From Lunularia cruciata (taxonomy: Eukaryota > Streptophyta > Marchantiopsida > Lunulariales > Lunulariaceae): a stretch of DNA of 64,000 nucleotides. Where the stretch lies: the NCBI GenBank assembly GCA_948567375.1, contig OX419759.1, forward strand, positions 59,373,493 to 59,437,492, read 5' to 3'. Position numbers and translations under genes: made by a program. Of the stretch, positions 24,372-35,048 are shown piece after piece (within the stretch, counting starts at the first letter, position 1; each line of letters opens with the position of its first letter). The notes under the pieces are model-generated. The model was not told where the DNA came from and made no database searches. It was given only the letters and a program-made list of their open reading frames with translations.

Positions 24372-24413
<42 letters not shown>
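24372..24413. repeat. (TA)n microsatellite
   Basis: A nearly pure run of alternating T and A of about 42 bases. Confidence 0.95.
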
Positions 24414-24418
<5 letters not shown>

Positions 24419-25352
24419 CTTATAAATATATTTTACTACACAAATGGAGGAACATATTTTCTGACCAAAGATAGAAATCATAAAAGGAGAATGACAAAAA
24501 TGGAGAACTTGAAACAAAATACCTTGACCACATACATGGCTTTCCCAAGAAGTAATTTGTAAATATCTTAATGATATGTTTGGCCTGCATGAAAGCACAC
24601 AAGGTCTATTGTATACGCTAGGATGGATAAAAATGATACAATAGATTTCATACCACTTATAGCTTCATGAAATTTTATGCAATTGTAAATAAAAACCTGG
24701 TTCTCTTTGTAATAATTGTCTTCAAAATTTTGGTACTATATAACTTGACGTTAATTGAACTCATGAATTGAAAATCATGTTATAGCTAGTGAACCATCAT
24801 GCATATTAAATGACAATAATTGCTAAGACCGTTCTAATGCAAAAACATACATTCCATCAAAATATTGTCAAACTTTGTCATGTTCTCAAATTTGTTGACC
24901 ATTAGTTCTATGTTTCACAAGAACAATTACTACTTAATATGGGCTTTTATAAGCATATTTATAAATATATTTTAGTATAGAGATACAGGAACATATTTAC
25001 AAACCAAATATAGAAATCATTAAAAAGAGAGGGACAACAATAAAGAGTTTAAGATAGAATAACTTGAACATTGGTTTCAGAAAAATAGTTTATAGATATT
25101 TCAGTGGCATGTTTGGACTATATAAAAAACTTCAGATCAATTATATGCACTAGGATGGACACAAAAGAAAGAAACTTTTTTTACTACTTAGAGCTTCATA
25201 AAATTCTATGCAATTGTAAGTAGTAAAAAAAAGATGCATTTTGCACTCCGTCTCATACATAGGTTGATCTACAAGGATGCACCAAACTATGGAGTAAGCG
25301 GACTTTATGATATATTGGATGTTAAAATCTTGGAGGTTGCCAAAATTAACTA
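24414..25352. other. decayed sequence between the Helitron remnant and the LTR pair
   Basis: No reading frame is recognised. The segment 24700-25020 resembles 24100-24480 (ATCATACATTTTAAATG, AAGAACAATTACTAC-type blocks), so it seems to be another diverged copy of the same decayed Helitron-associated DNA. The part 25245-25345 resembles the possible LRR remnant near 12050-12140. Confidence 0.4.
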
Positions 25353-25824
25353 TGTCGTGTGTATATACGCACGACATATCAGATTGCTTACCACTCTCAA
25401 CTCAACTCAACTCAGATCAGTACTTGATCTATCACTCTATAAACTGCCAACAACTGGGCACTGATTACAATCAAGCCACATCCACTCAAGCTTAGAGAAT
25501 CCAAGTGATGCTCGCCGGCCTTTGTCCACCATAGCCAGGAACTCGAAAGCTCAACATCAGAGAAGTGAGCTCTCTGGAGCTCACTTCAAAACTATACCCC
25601 TTGGACTCGAGCTAGCTCTAAAACCCTAACGGTCCCACTAACAGCACACTCGATGGTGAAAACGGTGCAAAGTAACGGTGGGCCCCACCGTGAAGTCAGT
25701 ACCCCAAACACAAAATCTGACCATCGGAAAGTAGTCTATGAGAAATTGCTGAAATAACTCAAACTACTATCACTAGAACTCCAGTGTCTGAGCATCTAGA
25801 TGCGGCACTACAAATGGCATGACA
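25353..25824 (-). repeat. LTR2 copy in minus orientation (A/D family), left arm of an inverted pair
   Basis: On the minus strand it begins TGTCATGCCATTTGTAGTGCC and ends ACACGACA. It matches the right arm at 26033-26467 over about 440 bp in opposite orientation with a few percent divergence, and also the 3' LTR of element D. Compared with D the distal roughly 90 bp are missing. No matching target duplication was seen. Confidence 0.85.
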
Positions 25825-26032
25825 TGTATCCAGAATGGGTCCTCCCTTATGATTGCATATAAATCTTGAAGATTTGAGTAATTTGAGTGATGTGAAATCT
25901 TCTATATTCTTTTTGCACATCCTAATCCATGGAATAGAACATCTATGCTTTTATTCAAGCTAAATATACCATTAAAATATCTATAAATTATTTATTCAAA
26001 AAGCCATGTTAATTTAGCTAGTTGTCATGCCA

Positions 26033-26467
26033 TTTGTAGTGCCGCATCTAGATGCTCGGACATTGGAGTTCTAATGATAGTAGTTTGAGTTATTTCAGCA
26101 GTTTCTCATAGACTACTTTCCGACGGTCAGATTTTGTGTTTGTGGTATTGACTTCACGGTGAGGCCCACCGTCACTTTGCACCGTTTTCACCGTCAAGTG
26201 TGCCGTTAGCAAGACCGTTAGAGTTTCAAAGCTAGCTCGAGTCCAGGGGTATAGTTTTGAAGTGAGCTCCAAAGAGCTCACTTCCTTGATGTTGAGCCTT
26301 CGAGTTCCTGGCTATGGTGGACAGAGGCCGGCGAGCGTCACCTGGATTCTCTATGCTTGAGTGGGTGTGGCTTGACTATAATCAGTGCCCAGTTGTTGGC
26401 AGTTTATAGAGTGATAGATCAAGTACTGATCTGAGTTGAGTTGAGTTGAGAGTGGTAAGCAATCTGA
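26033..26467 (+). repeat. LTR2 core of element A, right arm of the inverted pair
   Basis: It begins TGTCATGCC and matches 25378-25824 in opposite orientation, and 47219-47663 on the minus strand. It ends where the similarity stops after AAGCAATCTGA. Confidence 0.85.
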
Positions 26468-27509
26468 CTACATCAGAGAAGTGAAGTCAGGGGGAAATTG
26501 GGTGCAGGAACTTTGAGTGTTGGTGGTATCTCCAAGCTCGGTGGATCGTTGGTAGCTCGATTCAAGTTCAATGTTTCCCTAGTGTGCAGAAGCTCATTCA
26601 ATTGATGCAGATTTGGCAGTTAGGTGGATAGTGTGCGGAAGCGTTGGCCAAATTTCAAGCAAAGAAGGAGCAAATTTCAAGCAGTTGTTGTGATTTTGAG
26701 CTCAAGAGGTGAAGGTAGGACCAATTTGCTACGAGTTGGGCTCAGAAAGTCAAACTGAAGGTAGAGTTGTGAAGCTATTCTCATGGATTTGTGATTGGAG
26801 AAACCCATGTTGTCAATTTGGCTTGAGTGAGGCTTCGAGGCATAGGGCTGTGGGATATGAGAGGCTACGAAGGCCTAGAAGGGCTAGCAAGCCAACTTGC
26901 TGGCGTAAGGCTAGCTAGTTTAGAGTAGATCTTGGTCATTGGTTGGGAAAATCTGCCTTTCTTGCTAGATTATGCGCAACAAGGTTTGACCCCTAGATCT
27001 CTTGTTCTTAGACTGGTGCCCTAGCCAACTGGTCCACCCTCACTTGTTGTCATAGTGACTGTGCCACTGTTATCTATACACATGTAGCTTTGGCTAGGAG
27101 AGGCAGTTTGATCCCATTCTTGGTGATCCTGGTAGCTTAGGACTTAGATACAAACTGCTCTTATGTCAAATGCCAAATGGTGGCAGAGTCAGTCTCGTGT
27201 TGTGTTATGAGATGGAGGGTTTTTGTTTAGATTTCTTGTGATTGGACCTCCTCCATTCTCTACTTCCTTTTTGTGCACCATGTTTGTGTGAGGTGCCTTG
27301 ACTTTTGAGCGTTGGTGCTCTAGTGTGCTCTTGGTGGTGAGGCTGGAGTGATGACCAGTCAGACTACCTTTGTTTCTCTCCGGTGAGGCAGGAAGTGATG
27401 ACCTCCAATCCGTGAGAGTGTGTGTTATGATGGCAGGTTACAGGTTGCCCTTTCTCCTAGTGTAGTTATCTCGGTTAGAGTTACATTAGTGGGTGATGCT
27501 TAGTTAGTA

Positions 27510-27620
27510 TTGGCACTTGGTGGTGTTGGCACGTGGTGGTGTTGGCACGTGGTGGTGTTGGCACTTGGTGGGGTACTTGCGGTTGCGACTTGCGGTTGCG
27601 ACTTGCGGTTGCAGTTGGTG
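27510..27620 (+). repeat. tandem minisatellites in the leader of element A
   Basis: A 16-bp unit (GTGGTGGTGTTGGCAC) is repeated about four times at 27520-27575, followed by three copies of a 13-bp unit (ACTTGCGGTTGCG) to about 27612. Element D has only one or two copies of each at 55230-55310, so the array expanded in A. Confidence 0.85.
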
Positions 27621-27699
27621 GTTTGGATTTACTATTGCGGTTACTTTGTCACGACGGAGTTCTTTGGAGATTCCAGAGGAGTTAGCCCTGTAGTACATA

Positions 27700-29748
27700 G
27701 TAGGTTTACTTGGAGTGGTGCTCGATATCAGCCTGTATCTCAGGTCCTAGTGAGGGAGGAGATTGACTCTGAGTTGGAGTTCGACACAGGAGTGGATTCA
27801 GTTGAGAGTGCACTTGGTGTGTCTACACTATTGTTGTGGGACATGGACGAGATTTATGGGACCTCCAAAGGCCCTAGGCATTACTCTGGTACAGTGGGTA
27901 CCATTGAGTTGGATGACTTTATCTAAGAGTTCGATAGTTGGTGTGATCTACAGCAAATGCGGAACCCGACTTTGTTCACACCCTTCATGGCATGGAAGGG
28001 GTTGTTTTAGCACTTGGAGGGTCCACCGATGGATGACTACCATGAGTTCAAGACAACTCATTTGGAGGAGATTGAGTTATGGAGATAGTATTGGTCTCCA
28101 CACTATGTCTCCATCACTTCAGGCTCGGTGGCCAAGAGTAGATTGGCTGTACCTACGAGTTCTAGCTCGAGTAGTGTGGGTGGAGCTAGTGGAGGTGCAC
28201 TAGTTGGAGATAGTGCTACTACGAGTGGACGTACCGCTGCAAGAGGTGGTGTGGTACCGGGGTTTAACCCCATGGTGGAGTTCTTCTTGTGTTTGAGGCA
28301 GAACTACCAGGAGTATGGATGGACAAGCTGAGGAGCTTGTAGGAGTTCTAGCGGAAGGCTGGAGAGAGCCTATGCGAGGCATACACTTGCATGAGGTGGC
28401 TGATTAGTTTCCCTCAGGGAGTTATTGAGGCCCAGGCAGTCCAGTTTTGGTATGGGATACTAGACAGGGAGTTGCGACATAGAGTTCGTGATGCTACATT
28501 GTTGCAGGCTACTTCGCCCACTTTGGCAATAGTCTTTGGTTTGGCTGAGCGTATTGAGCTCAACATGGTGGAGGAGAGAGTGGTGACATCTGGATTTGGT
28601 AGGGAGACCTCATCCACGGTTGTTACTTCTTCTAGAGTGCAGCAGAGTGCACCACACCTAGTTGGTTTTTGAGGATAGGGTGGACAGCCCAGATCTTATG
28701 GAGCGAGTGGAGTGCCTAGTGGAGTTAGACCCTTACCCTCATTTTGAGTCAGCAGTAGCCAGTGAGTGGTGGTGTTGCTTGTTGGACTTGTGGTGGACCT
28801 CACTGTAAGAGAGAGTGTACTCAAGGCAGCGGACCTGATACCTTTGGTGCATCACAACCAGCACAGAGGCAATGTGAGCATTGCAACAGATTTGGTCACA
28901 CTAGTGACCGGTGTTTTGACCTACACCCGGAGTTACGGAGTGGTAGGGCTGCTATGGCTGGTAGTAGAGGAGCTCCAGTTCATGGAGGACACGGTGGTAG
29001 TAGAGGATCTACACCTAGTAGGAGTGCAGTACCTGCCCTTACTTTTGACACAACTATGGCTACTCGGATTGAGCAGTTGGAGCAAAGATTGGCTAGTATG
29101 GCTATTGCTCAGAGGAGATCAGATTTGGGTGCTAAGGCTTCCACCTCATATGCTGGTGATAGAGATGCTTTGGACTTCATGTGCGGAGTAGCACAAGTGG
29201 ATGCATCTGCAGCAGTGACTAGGAATGCAGTACGTGCTCCAGAGCCTAGAGGAGCATCAGTGGAGTTGGACCCACAGAGAGGAGAGGTTGGGAGACAGGT
29301 CAGACTTCCCCAGTCTTTCACACTATCTGAGGCATTGCAGACAACATCCATGGTTCCTAAACGTCCTAGTGTAGATGTGGTAAGTGGTGATGGACTACAT
29401 GATGGACTACCTGCTAGTCAGCCACCTGCTACTACTACCCAAACTGAGTCTAGCATGATGTTGGGGGCGGCTCAACTGATTATGCGGCGTCCTTTGTTTT
29501 CAGCCAATGACATGTTTACATTGGGAGTTGATCCAGCCTCAATGTTCTGGTTGGCTGCCATGCTGTGTGAGAGTAGGGATGGTGCAGTTCCTACTACTAG
29601 AGTAGAGGTGGTTGGTAGTGGAGCTGACTTGGTTGAGGAGCATGGGATCCATTCAGCAACCAGTGGTTTATGGCAGCCAGCAGCGACTAGACTAGAGGAG
29701 TTGCCAGCTAGACCGGCCTTTGAGAGAGCGTTGTCACACCTGGTGTGA
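27700..29748 (+). pseudogene. element A gag with zinc knuckles (interrupted)
   Basis: The reading frame shifts between 27510-27926, 28128-28331 and 28391-28672, and is then open for 328 residues at 28762-29748. The gag core has typical lines such as FWYGILDRELRHRV. The 328-residue part starts with CWTCGGPHCKREC and then CEHCNRFGHTSDRC, two Cys/His clusters expected to bind RNA. Closely matching sequence is present in D at 53045-55114. The last bases overlap the protease frame (ATG at 29745), consistent with gag and pol being separate frames or fused by frameshift in the ancestor. Confidence 0.8.
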
Positions 29749-30434
29749 CAACGTGTGACAACCAGTTCAGACCTGGTGTTGTCTTATTGGATAACCAGAG
29801 GGGGATTATTTTTTTGGTGGGACCTTCAGGGAAGTTCTATAAACCACAGAGAGTCTTGTTAGACTCTGGTGCGCAACCCCTTATGTTGGGGAAGGCTGCA
29901 GTTGCCGGTCTGGAGTTACGGAAGACCAATGTAGAGAGGTGTCCATTTCAGATCCATATATCTCTAGGTGGTGGTTCAACACAATACATCACATGTGGAG
30001 AGCTTGTTGTCCAAGTTCAGCCTGGTCATCCGACTGATAGCTCGGTGGTGAGAGCTCAGGCTATTGCAACGATAGCTGAGTCATATGATGTGCTAGTTGG
30101 GGGAGCAGTGTTATACTCCATGGGTTTTAGCATTGACTACTGGGAGGAGACAGTCTCTTATAGACCTGGTTGGCAGTCTGGTAAGGGATGGGTATGTCGC
30201 CTACCGGTACACTTCAGTAGTGGCAGTCTTGGCTCACTGCAGTCCGGGACCATGGCAGCATCAGTTTTAGCTTTCAGTGGTGTAGTTACTTGGCCTGGTG
30301 ACTTGTTGGAGGGGAACGCCTATGCAGAGAATACTCCAGTACCAGAGGAGATCACTCGGCTTTGGAGTATGAATGGGATTGTTCCATCCACCTTGGATGT
30401 TCCATTGTGGAGTTCAGAGGAGGCATTGCAGTAG
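29745..30434 (+). CDS. element A aspartic protease region
   Basis: The 229-residue frame contains VLLDSGAQPLMLGK, the DSGA active site of a retropepsin, a glycine-rich flap region (ISLGGGSTQYIT) and YDVLVGGAVLYSMGF, the second conserved block. It would release the mature proteins of the particle. A TAG at 30432-30434 replaces the CAG found at the homologous codon in D. After this stop the element breaks up. Confidence 0.75.
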   Translation: MTTCDNQFRPGVVLLDNQRGIIFLVGPSGKFYKPQRVLLDSGAQPLMLGKAAVAGLELRKTNVERCPFQIHISLGGGSTQYITCGELVVQVQPGHPTDSSVVRAQAIATIAESYDVLVGGAVLYSMGFSIDYWEETVSYRPGWQSGKGWVCRLPVHFSSGSLGSLQSGTMAASVLAFSGVVTWPGDLLEGNAYAENTPVPEEITRLWSMNGIVPSTLDVPLWSSEEALQ

Positions 30435-30453
30435 TATGCAGATCAGTTGGTGC

Positions 30454-30547
30454 AGTAGGCTTGGAGTGGAGCCTTCAGGATGAGCCTCTAAAGGCTCATC
30501 CTCACACTCATCTCCTGATGGTATGAAGGCTCCACTCCAAGCCTACT
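30454..30547. repeat. palindromic inverted duplication ending element A
   Basis: CAGTAGGCTTGGAGTGGAGC starts at 30454 and recurs inverted, ending at 30548. A nested inner inverted repeat (AGGATGAGCCT / AGGCTCATCCT) lies around 30477-30501. Element D has the uninterrupted direct order at 52380-52470. So the right half is an inverted copy of the same segment and the left half lacks about 20 bases that the right half keeps. Confidence 0.9.
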
Positions 30548-32150
30548 GAGACCCATCATTGGAAGAAGAGTCAAAAGGAGAAGCTAAGTACAAGTCAGAG
30601 GACTTGGGTGAAGAAGAAGAAGAAGAAAAACTCATGTTGTAGAATGAGGAGTTGAGCAGTGGGAGTGAGGGAGAACCTGAAGTTCAGCAAAAGCAAGAGG
30701 AAGTGATTGAGGAGGAAGATTGGGAGTTCCATGCAGCAATTGACCGGATGGAAGGAGAAGATATTCCTTGTCTAGAGTTGCATGCGGTTGAGAAAGAAGA
30801 GCAAGGTTAGTACTCTAGCAGGGGACAAGAACAGAGAAGACTTTGCAATCTGCCATTGCAGAATTGAGTAAAGTAAGTAAAGATGAAGGAGAGGAAGAGA
30901 GCTCAGAAGAGGTTACTTTGAAAGCAAGAAGATCAAGACTTTGGGGTAAGGCACCTGTTGAAGAAGTACCAATGGAAGCAAAGTGTGAAGACCAAGAAGA
31001 TGCAAGAGATTTTGGGGGAGTAGCATACTTGTCAAAGATTGTCTGTCCATTATATTAGAGCTATATAAGGAGTATCTAAAGAAGGATCATCTGGAGGTAA
31101 AGGATGAATTGTATGTTGTGAAGTATCTAAGTGAAGAGATAGTGCAGCTGAAGGAGAAGTGAACACAAGGAGAGAAGCAAGCCAAGGAGTTTTGGGTTGA
31201 TGGAGTACTTTCACAAAAGAGGCTTGAGAACTTGCAGAATGCTTTTGAGAAGCAAGAAGGTAAGCTTGAAAGTCAAGCTAAAGAATTGAGTAAGCAGAAA
31301 ATAAGTTTTGAGAAGTTGAAAGGAGAATTGATGAAGCTTGTATCAAAGCCATACACTCAAAAACAATTGCAGCAATAATGGAACAAGAAGTGGAGAGTCT
31401 AAAGTTGAGTGCAGTGGAGAAGGATCAAGCATGGCAGTGTGAGTTAGTAGGGAGGAGTAGAGAAGAAGAGAGATTGTAAGGACTTGTCATCAATGTAGAA
31501 GCCCAACTTGCACAATACATGGAGGAGAAGGAAGCATTGAAAGCAGAGTTTGAAGATGCACTAAAGATGGATTGTAAAGAGTTACAAGTAGAGCAAACTC
31601 AAGGTCATACATTGGAGCAAGTGGGAGATATAGTCAAGAGGTTCAAAGCAATGTTGAAGATGGAAGCAAAAGTAAAAGTAGAAGAAGTTAGATTGCACAA
31701 GTTGAAGTTGTTAGTGCAGAAGACAAGGAAGAGGAAGGCAAGGGATATCAACTTGAACAATATTCTAATTTGCTTGAGAGATCATGTAGATAGAAAGAGT
31801 TGAAGGTAAGAGACAATGTTTGTCTCAAATTATATCTTGTTAGATCAGACTTGGACAGAATTTGTAGTGAGATAAGGTGAATAAGAAGTCTAAAGTAGTA
31901 GAGGTAGGATGCAATTGTCTTTGGGTGAGCTAACTAAGACTAGAAATAGTTAGAATAGAGAAGAAGGAAGTAGATAGATTACCCATGACTTCAATTTCAG
32001 TTCAGACTGAAGAGATTGTAGAAATAGAGGAAGGATTTGTAGTAGTAGATAAGTCCAAAGTACAAGATATGAAGGAAGTTACATTGGGTGTAGAAGAAGA
32101 AGAAATAGACATTGGATTGGATTTGTAACCAATTTCAGATTTGAATTGAC
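30548..32150 (+). pseudogene. decayed Glu/Lys-rich coiled-coil reading frame, family unknown
   Basis: Several plus-strand fragments (30600-30800, 30843-31058, 31070-31370, 31380-31800) are rich in Glu, Lys, Leu and Gln with heptad-like spacing, for example KEALKAEFEDALKMD and LKLLVQKTRKRKARD. Together they look like one long coiled-coil protein broken by stops. I do not recognise it. It may be the product of a non-autonomous or unrelated retroelement. It starts immediately after the palindrome that ends element A. Confidence 0.45.
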
Positions 32151-32159
32151 AAATATGAA

Positions 32160-32995
32160 GACTGGATTGCCATTTTGGGTTTGGAGATTGTTAAGAATGG
32201 TATTTTAGTTCAATAATTGTCAAGTACTCTGCCTATTTAAAGGAGGCATTTGCAATGTATTTTTTTTTAGTATTCATATTTTTGAAGTTGAGTGAAGTGA
32301 AGAGTTGTAACTCACTGCTCTTCATTTTAGCTTAATTACGAGTATCAATCATGTGTGTGAGTTTGTGAGTGTTGGGAGAAATTTGAAGTGCAAGTTTGTG
32401 AGATTGCTGGATGTTGGATTTTGTAGTGCTGATTTCATTTTGTGTGTTGGTCTTGAGTGGATAACACTCAAAGCAATGCCTTGACAGATCCATGAGGAAT
32501 TATAGTGTTGGTAGTATTTTGCAATTATGAGCGCAACTTTGTGTTGATGTGAAGCAACTTTGATCAAGGAAGTTGTGCCTTCAATGGAGGGGTGGAACAA
32601 AATTCACAATTCTAAGGCAAACTCATTTCATAGCAATGTAGCCTTCCTTTGGAAGAGTCTGAATCACAATTGATGTTTGTTTGGAAAGATTTGAAGTGTT
32701 GTGATTATGGATGTGTAGTTCATGACAAGAATTATTGTTGAGCACTTGTTACTCTGTTTTGGTTTCTACCTGAGAGACTAAAGAAAAACTCAAGAAGAAA
32801 TAATTTTTATACTTTACTTTGTATTTGACCATTTTTGAATCATATCTTTCAAAAACTGGGAACAAACTTTACTTACTGATTATCACAAAAGTGATACTTG
32901 CCGGGTTGTCACAACAACTTGTGTACCTTGGTAGATGTCTCAAGCACCTTCCCAAGCACTTGCCATACACCTTGTGGCATCTTTGCATCTTGAAC
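32160..32995 (+). other. LTR-like non-coding sequence, unassigned
   Basis: No coding frame is recognised. A TATTTAAA string at 32234-32241 followed by a G/T-rich transcribed-looking stretch resembles the promoter part of an LTR, but no second copy was found in the window. It forms the left flank of elements C and B. Confidence 0.35.
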
Positions 32996-33712
32996 TGTAA
33001 CACCCATTTGTGCATGTGTGTGGTATTGTGATATTTAGCTTGGTATTACAAGTACTTAAGAGATATTATTTATATAGAGATAAAGGATGGTTCTATATTA
33101 GTCATGGTTAGCTAAAGTTAGTCATAGCTAAGATAGATGGGACCTTACTTTAGAGGAAGTAGAAAAGATGAGCACCACTATTTTGGATTTTAGTGTGTTG
33201 ACTTGGTATTATTCCTAGGTGTTTGGCTTTGGGGAAAGAGTTGAGAACTCTTGGGCCCGCAAGCCTTTTTGTTTTGGATTCTTCTTTAGTCCAAGGATAG
33301 CCCATGTGAAGGAATCCTTGCTTTAGTGGTTGGGTCAAGATAAGACCACATGCTTAGGGGAATATGCCCATGTGAATGGATATTCCTTTCTACTTTTTGA
33401 CTTTACTTGACTTTTAGTCTAGTAACTTGAGTTACTACGGTAATTAGTAACTTGAGTTACTACGGTAATTAGTAACTTTGGTACGTAACTATTTCACAAG
33501 TATATAAACAAGGAGTGAGGAGGTACTCATCATCCTTTCATTTGCAACTATCTCTCTCTCATTGAGTTCTCTAGTGAGCAAGGTCTTGAGTCTTGGAGTG
33601 TTAGCCTTGGAGGAGTATGATGGAGTTGGGGTTCCTTGCCTTCTTAGTCCATGGTGCGCTACCATAATAGCCATCAGAGGTTCATCCTGAGTGAGAGACA
33701 GGCCGGCTCACA
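32996..33712 (+). repeat. 5' LTR of element C (717 bp)
   Basis: It has TG...CA ends. A TATATAAA box lies at 33501-33508. The U3 part holds two full units of a 25-bp repeat at 33421-33470. It is otherwise identical to the 3' LTR except at 33595. Confidence 0.97.
33421..33470 (+). repeat. 25-bp tandem repeat in U3 of the 5' LTR of C (two units)
   Basis: The unit contains the short palindrome GTAACTTGAGTTAC and lies about 30-80 bp upstream of the TATA box, as expected for an enhancer array. The 3' LTR has three units (40596-40670). Confidence 0.92.
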
Positions 33713-33716
33713 TTTT

Positions 33717-33733
33717 TGGTTCCGTTGTCGGGA
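33717..33733 (+). promoter_or_regulatory. primer-binding site of element C
   Basis: TGGTTCCGTTGTCGGGA starts four bases after the LTR end. It resembles the aspartate-tRNA-type sites of the Athila/Tat lineages with a few differences; the exact tRNA is not certain. Confidence 0.7.
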
Positions 33734-33753
33734 CCTCTCTAGAAGGCAAGATA

Positions 33754-33924
33754 ATGTTCCGCGTCCAATTCTACATTAGGCAGAAGGAGGCTATGAGAGC
33801 TCACTTGGAGAGAACATTAGGAGAGGAGAGGGCTGAACTTATGTTAGAGAACCAAGATCCATTTGTATACCCTGTAGTTCATTATGATGTCTTTGAGGTG
33901 ATTTTGTACATCTTGTACACATGA
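33754..33924 (+). CDS. element C small upstream ORF A (module copy 1)
   Basis: The 56-residue ORF starts only 41 bases after the LTR. It reads MFRVQFYIRQKEAMRAHLER, then LGEERAELMLE, P.VYPVVHYD and a hydrophobic tail YILYT. The same pattern is found at 35049-35214 in this element and in the two small ORFs of E1. No known domain is recognised. Being first in the genomic RNA, it would be the first frame seen by ribosomes. Confidence 0.55.
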   Translation: MFRVQFYIRQKEAMRAHLERTLGEERAELMLENQDPFVYPVVHYDVFEVILYILYT

Positions 33925-34572
33925 GAGGAATTGGAGAGATTGTGTGAGGTGGATTGCAAATTTTGGGGATTAAGGTGATTTTGGGCAAAATCTCAAGTTT
34001 GAGATCTGGACTTGAAATTTCTACACATGATAGCTTGGGTTATCTTTCAGTTAGCACACTTGAAATTATTGAGAGAGCTTCTATGCGCACTGGGCTAGAA
34101 TTTTTGAAAGTTGATAGGGTAAAGTGCTCCCGCAACTGCATGCTCTCTGGAAAATTGTACAGAGTCTGCCATTTCTTCAGTTTTCAGTGAATTGTCCTGA
34201 AAATTTACAAGAAAATTCAGTGCATTGTATCCTACCTGCTGCCACAAAAATTAGAGAGAGATCGTTTTTGCGCAGGGCGTGATGAGTTTTTGAAGTGAGG
34301 GGGGTGGTTTTCAGACCAAATCTGAAATATGGGTGCTGAATAGAAAGGTGTCTAGGCCAAATGGCTCAATGAAAAGATCTGAAATTTTGCAGGGAGGGAC
34401 GCCCTGGAGTTGTGATCAAGTGTGCAAAATTTCAGAGGACTGTGACGTATTGGTTGGGAGATTTGAATGACATTGTGAGGAAGGGTCAATTTTGCAGAGT
34501 GGAGATCTCATGCATGAGAAGCTTGAGATCAACAAAAAGCATGTTTGAGTGTTTAGATTCATCTTGGGGAAC

Positions 34573-35046
34573 ATGGAGAGTCATCAAGAGTGGAAATTGA
34601 GATTATGCAAGGTTCCCCAAGGGTTTGAGGTGATTGTAGGGGTGGATTTGAGGAAAAGAGAGTTTACAATAGAATTTGAAGAGAGTGTTGAGAGGATCCA
34701 AAAACCTACACCACTTGGAGGAAAGAGTGAGTCTAAGTGCTTTCTATGTGGAGAGAAGGGACATAAGGCAAGTTCATGTCCATTGACCTTTGAGAGCAAG
34801 AGATTGAGGGAAAGGAGAGGCTTACTTGACTTGGGTTTGCATGTTGGACCTTCTTCACCAAGATTGGGAGGGAGAAGATCTAAGACCAAAGAGTTGTGTG
34901 AGGTTTGTGGAGTTGAAGGACTTCCAAAAGGACATGAGTGTAGTGGAGTAAAAGCACTTTTGGAAACTTTGGTGAAGGATCTTGGAGAGAGTCTTAGTAC
35001 AGCTACAGAAATACTACCACCTTCATCAGCTAGTTCTCAAGATTAG
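34573..35046 (+). CDS. element C upstream ORF with two zinc-binding clusters
   Basis: An open frame of 157 residues from the first ATG (the frame itself is open from 34549). Residues of about 55-68 form a CCHC knuckle (CFLCGEKGHKASSC), and about 40 residues later a second cluster appears (CEVCGVEGLPKGHEC). The N-terminal part has β-rich VIVGVDL and a basic/acidic stretch. It is separate from gag-pol, whose gag has its own CCHC knuckle. An extra ORF before gag is known from Ogre-type Tat elements, but I cannot claim homology. It stops two bases before the next ORF starts. Its start may lie upstream through splicing or it may be reached by reinitiation. An RNA-binding role is inference. Confidence 0.55.
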   Translation: MESHQEWKLRLCKVPQGFEVIVGVDLRKREFTIEFEESVERIQKPTPLGGKSESKCFLCGEKGHKASSCPLTFESKRLRERRGLLDLGLHVGPSSPRLGGRRSKTKELCEVCGVEGLPKGHECSGVKALLETLVKDLGESLSTATEILPPSSASSQD

Positions 35047-35048
35047 TG

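Larger units (their letters stand above)
26033..30453 (+). mobile_element. element A: truncated Ty3/gypsy element of the D (methyltransferase) family
   Basis: An LTR2-type sequence (26033-26467) is followed by a long leader, gag and protease, all closely similar to the corresponding parts of element D. The homology stops at a palindromic rearrangement (about 30454-30547) just before the place where D encodes its methyltransferase. No RT, integrase or 3' LTR of this family follows. The gag and protease frames are better preserved than in D. The boundary between LTR and leader is uncertain: the LTR could extend further, and a conserved AAATGGTGGCAGAGTCA at about 27176 is a candidate priming region. 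Confidence 0.8.

Noticed and set aside
28766-29191. 141-residue plus-strand frame overlapping element A gag
   Set aside because: It is an alternative frame of the zinc-knuckle gag region; only the other frame has Cys/His clusters.
30548-32150. Interpretation as a captured host gene fused to element A
   Set aside because: The junction is a palindromic rearrangement, the coiled-coil sequence is full of stops, and no host family is recognised.
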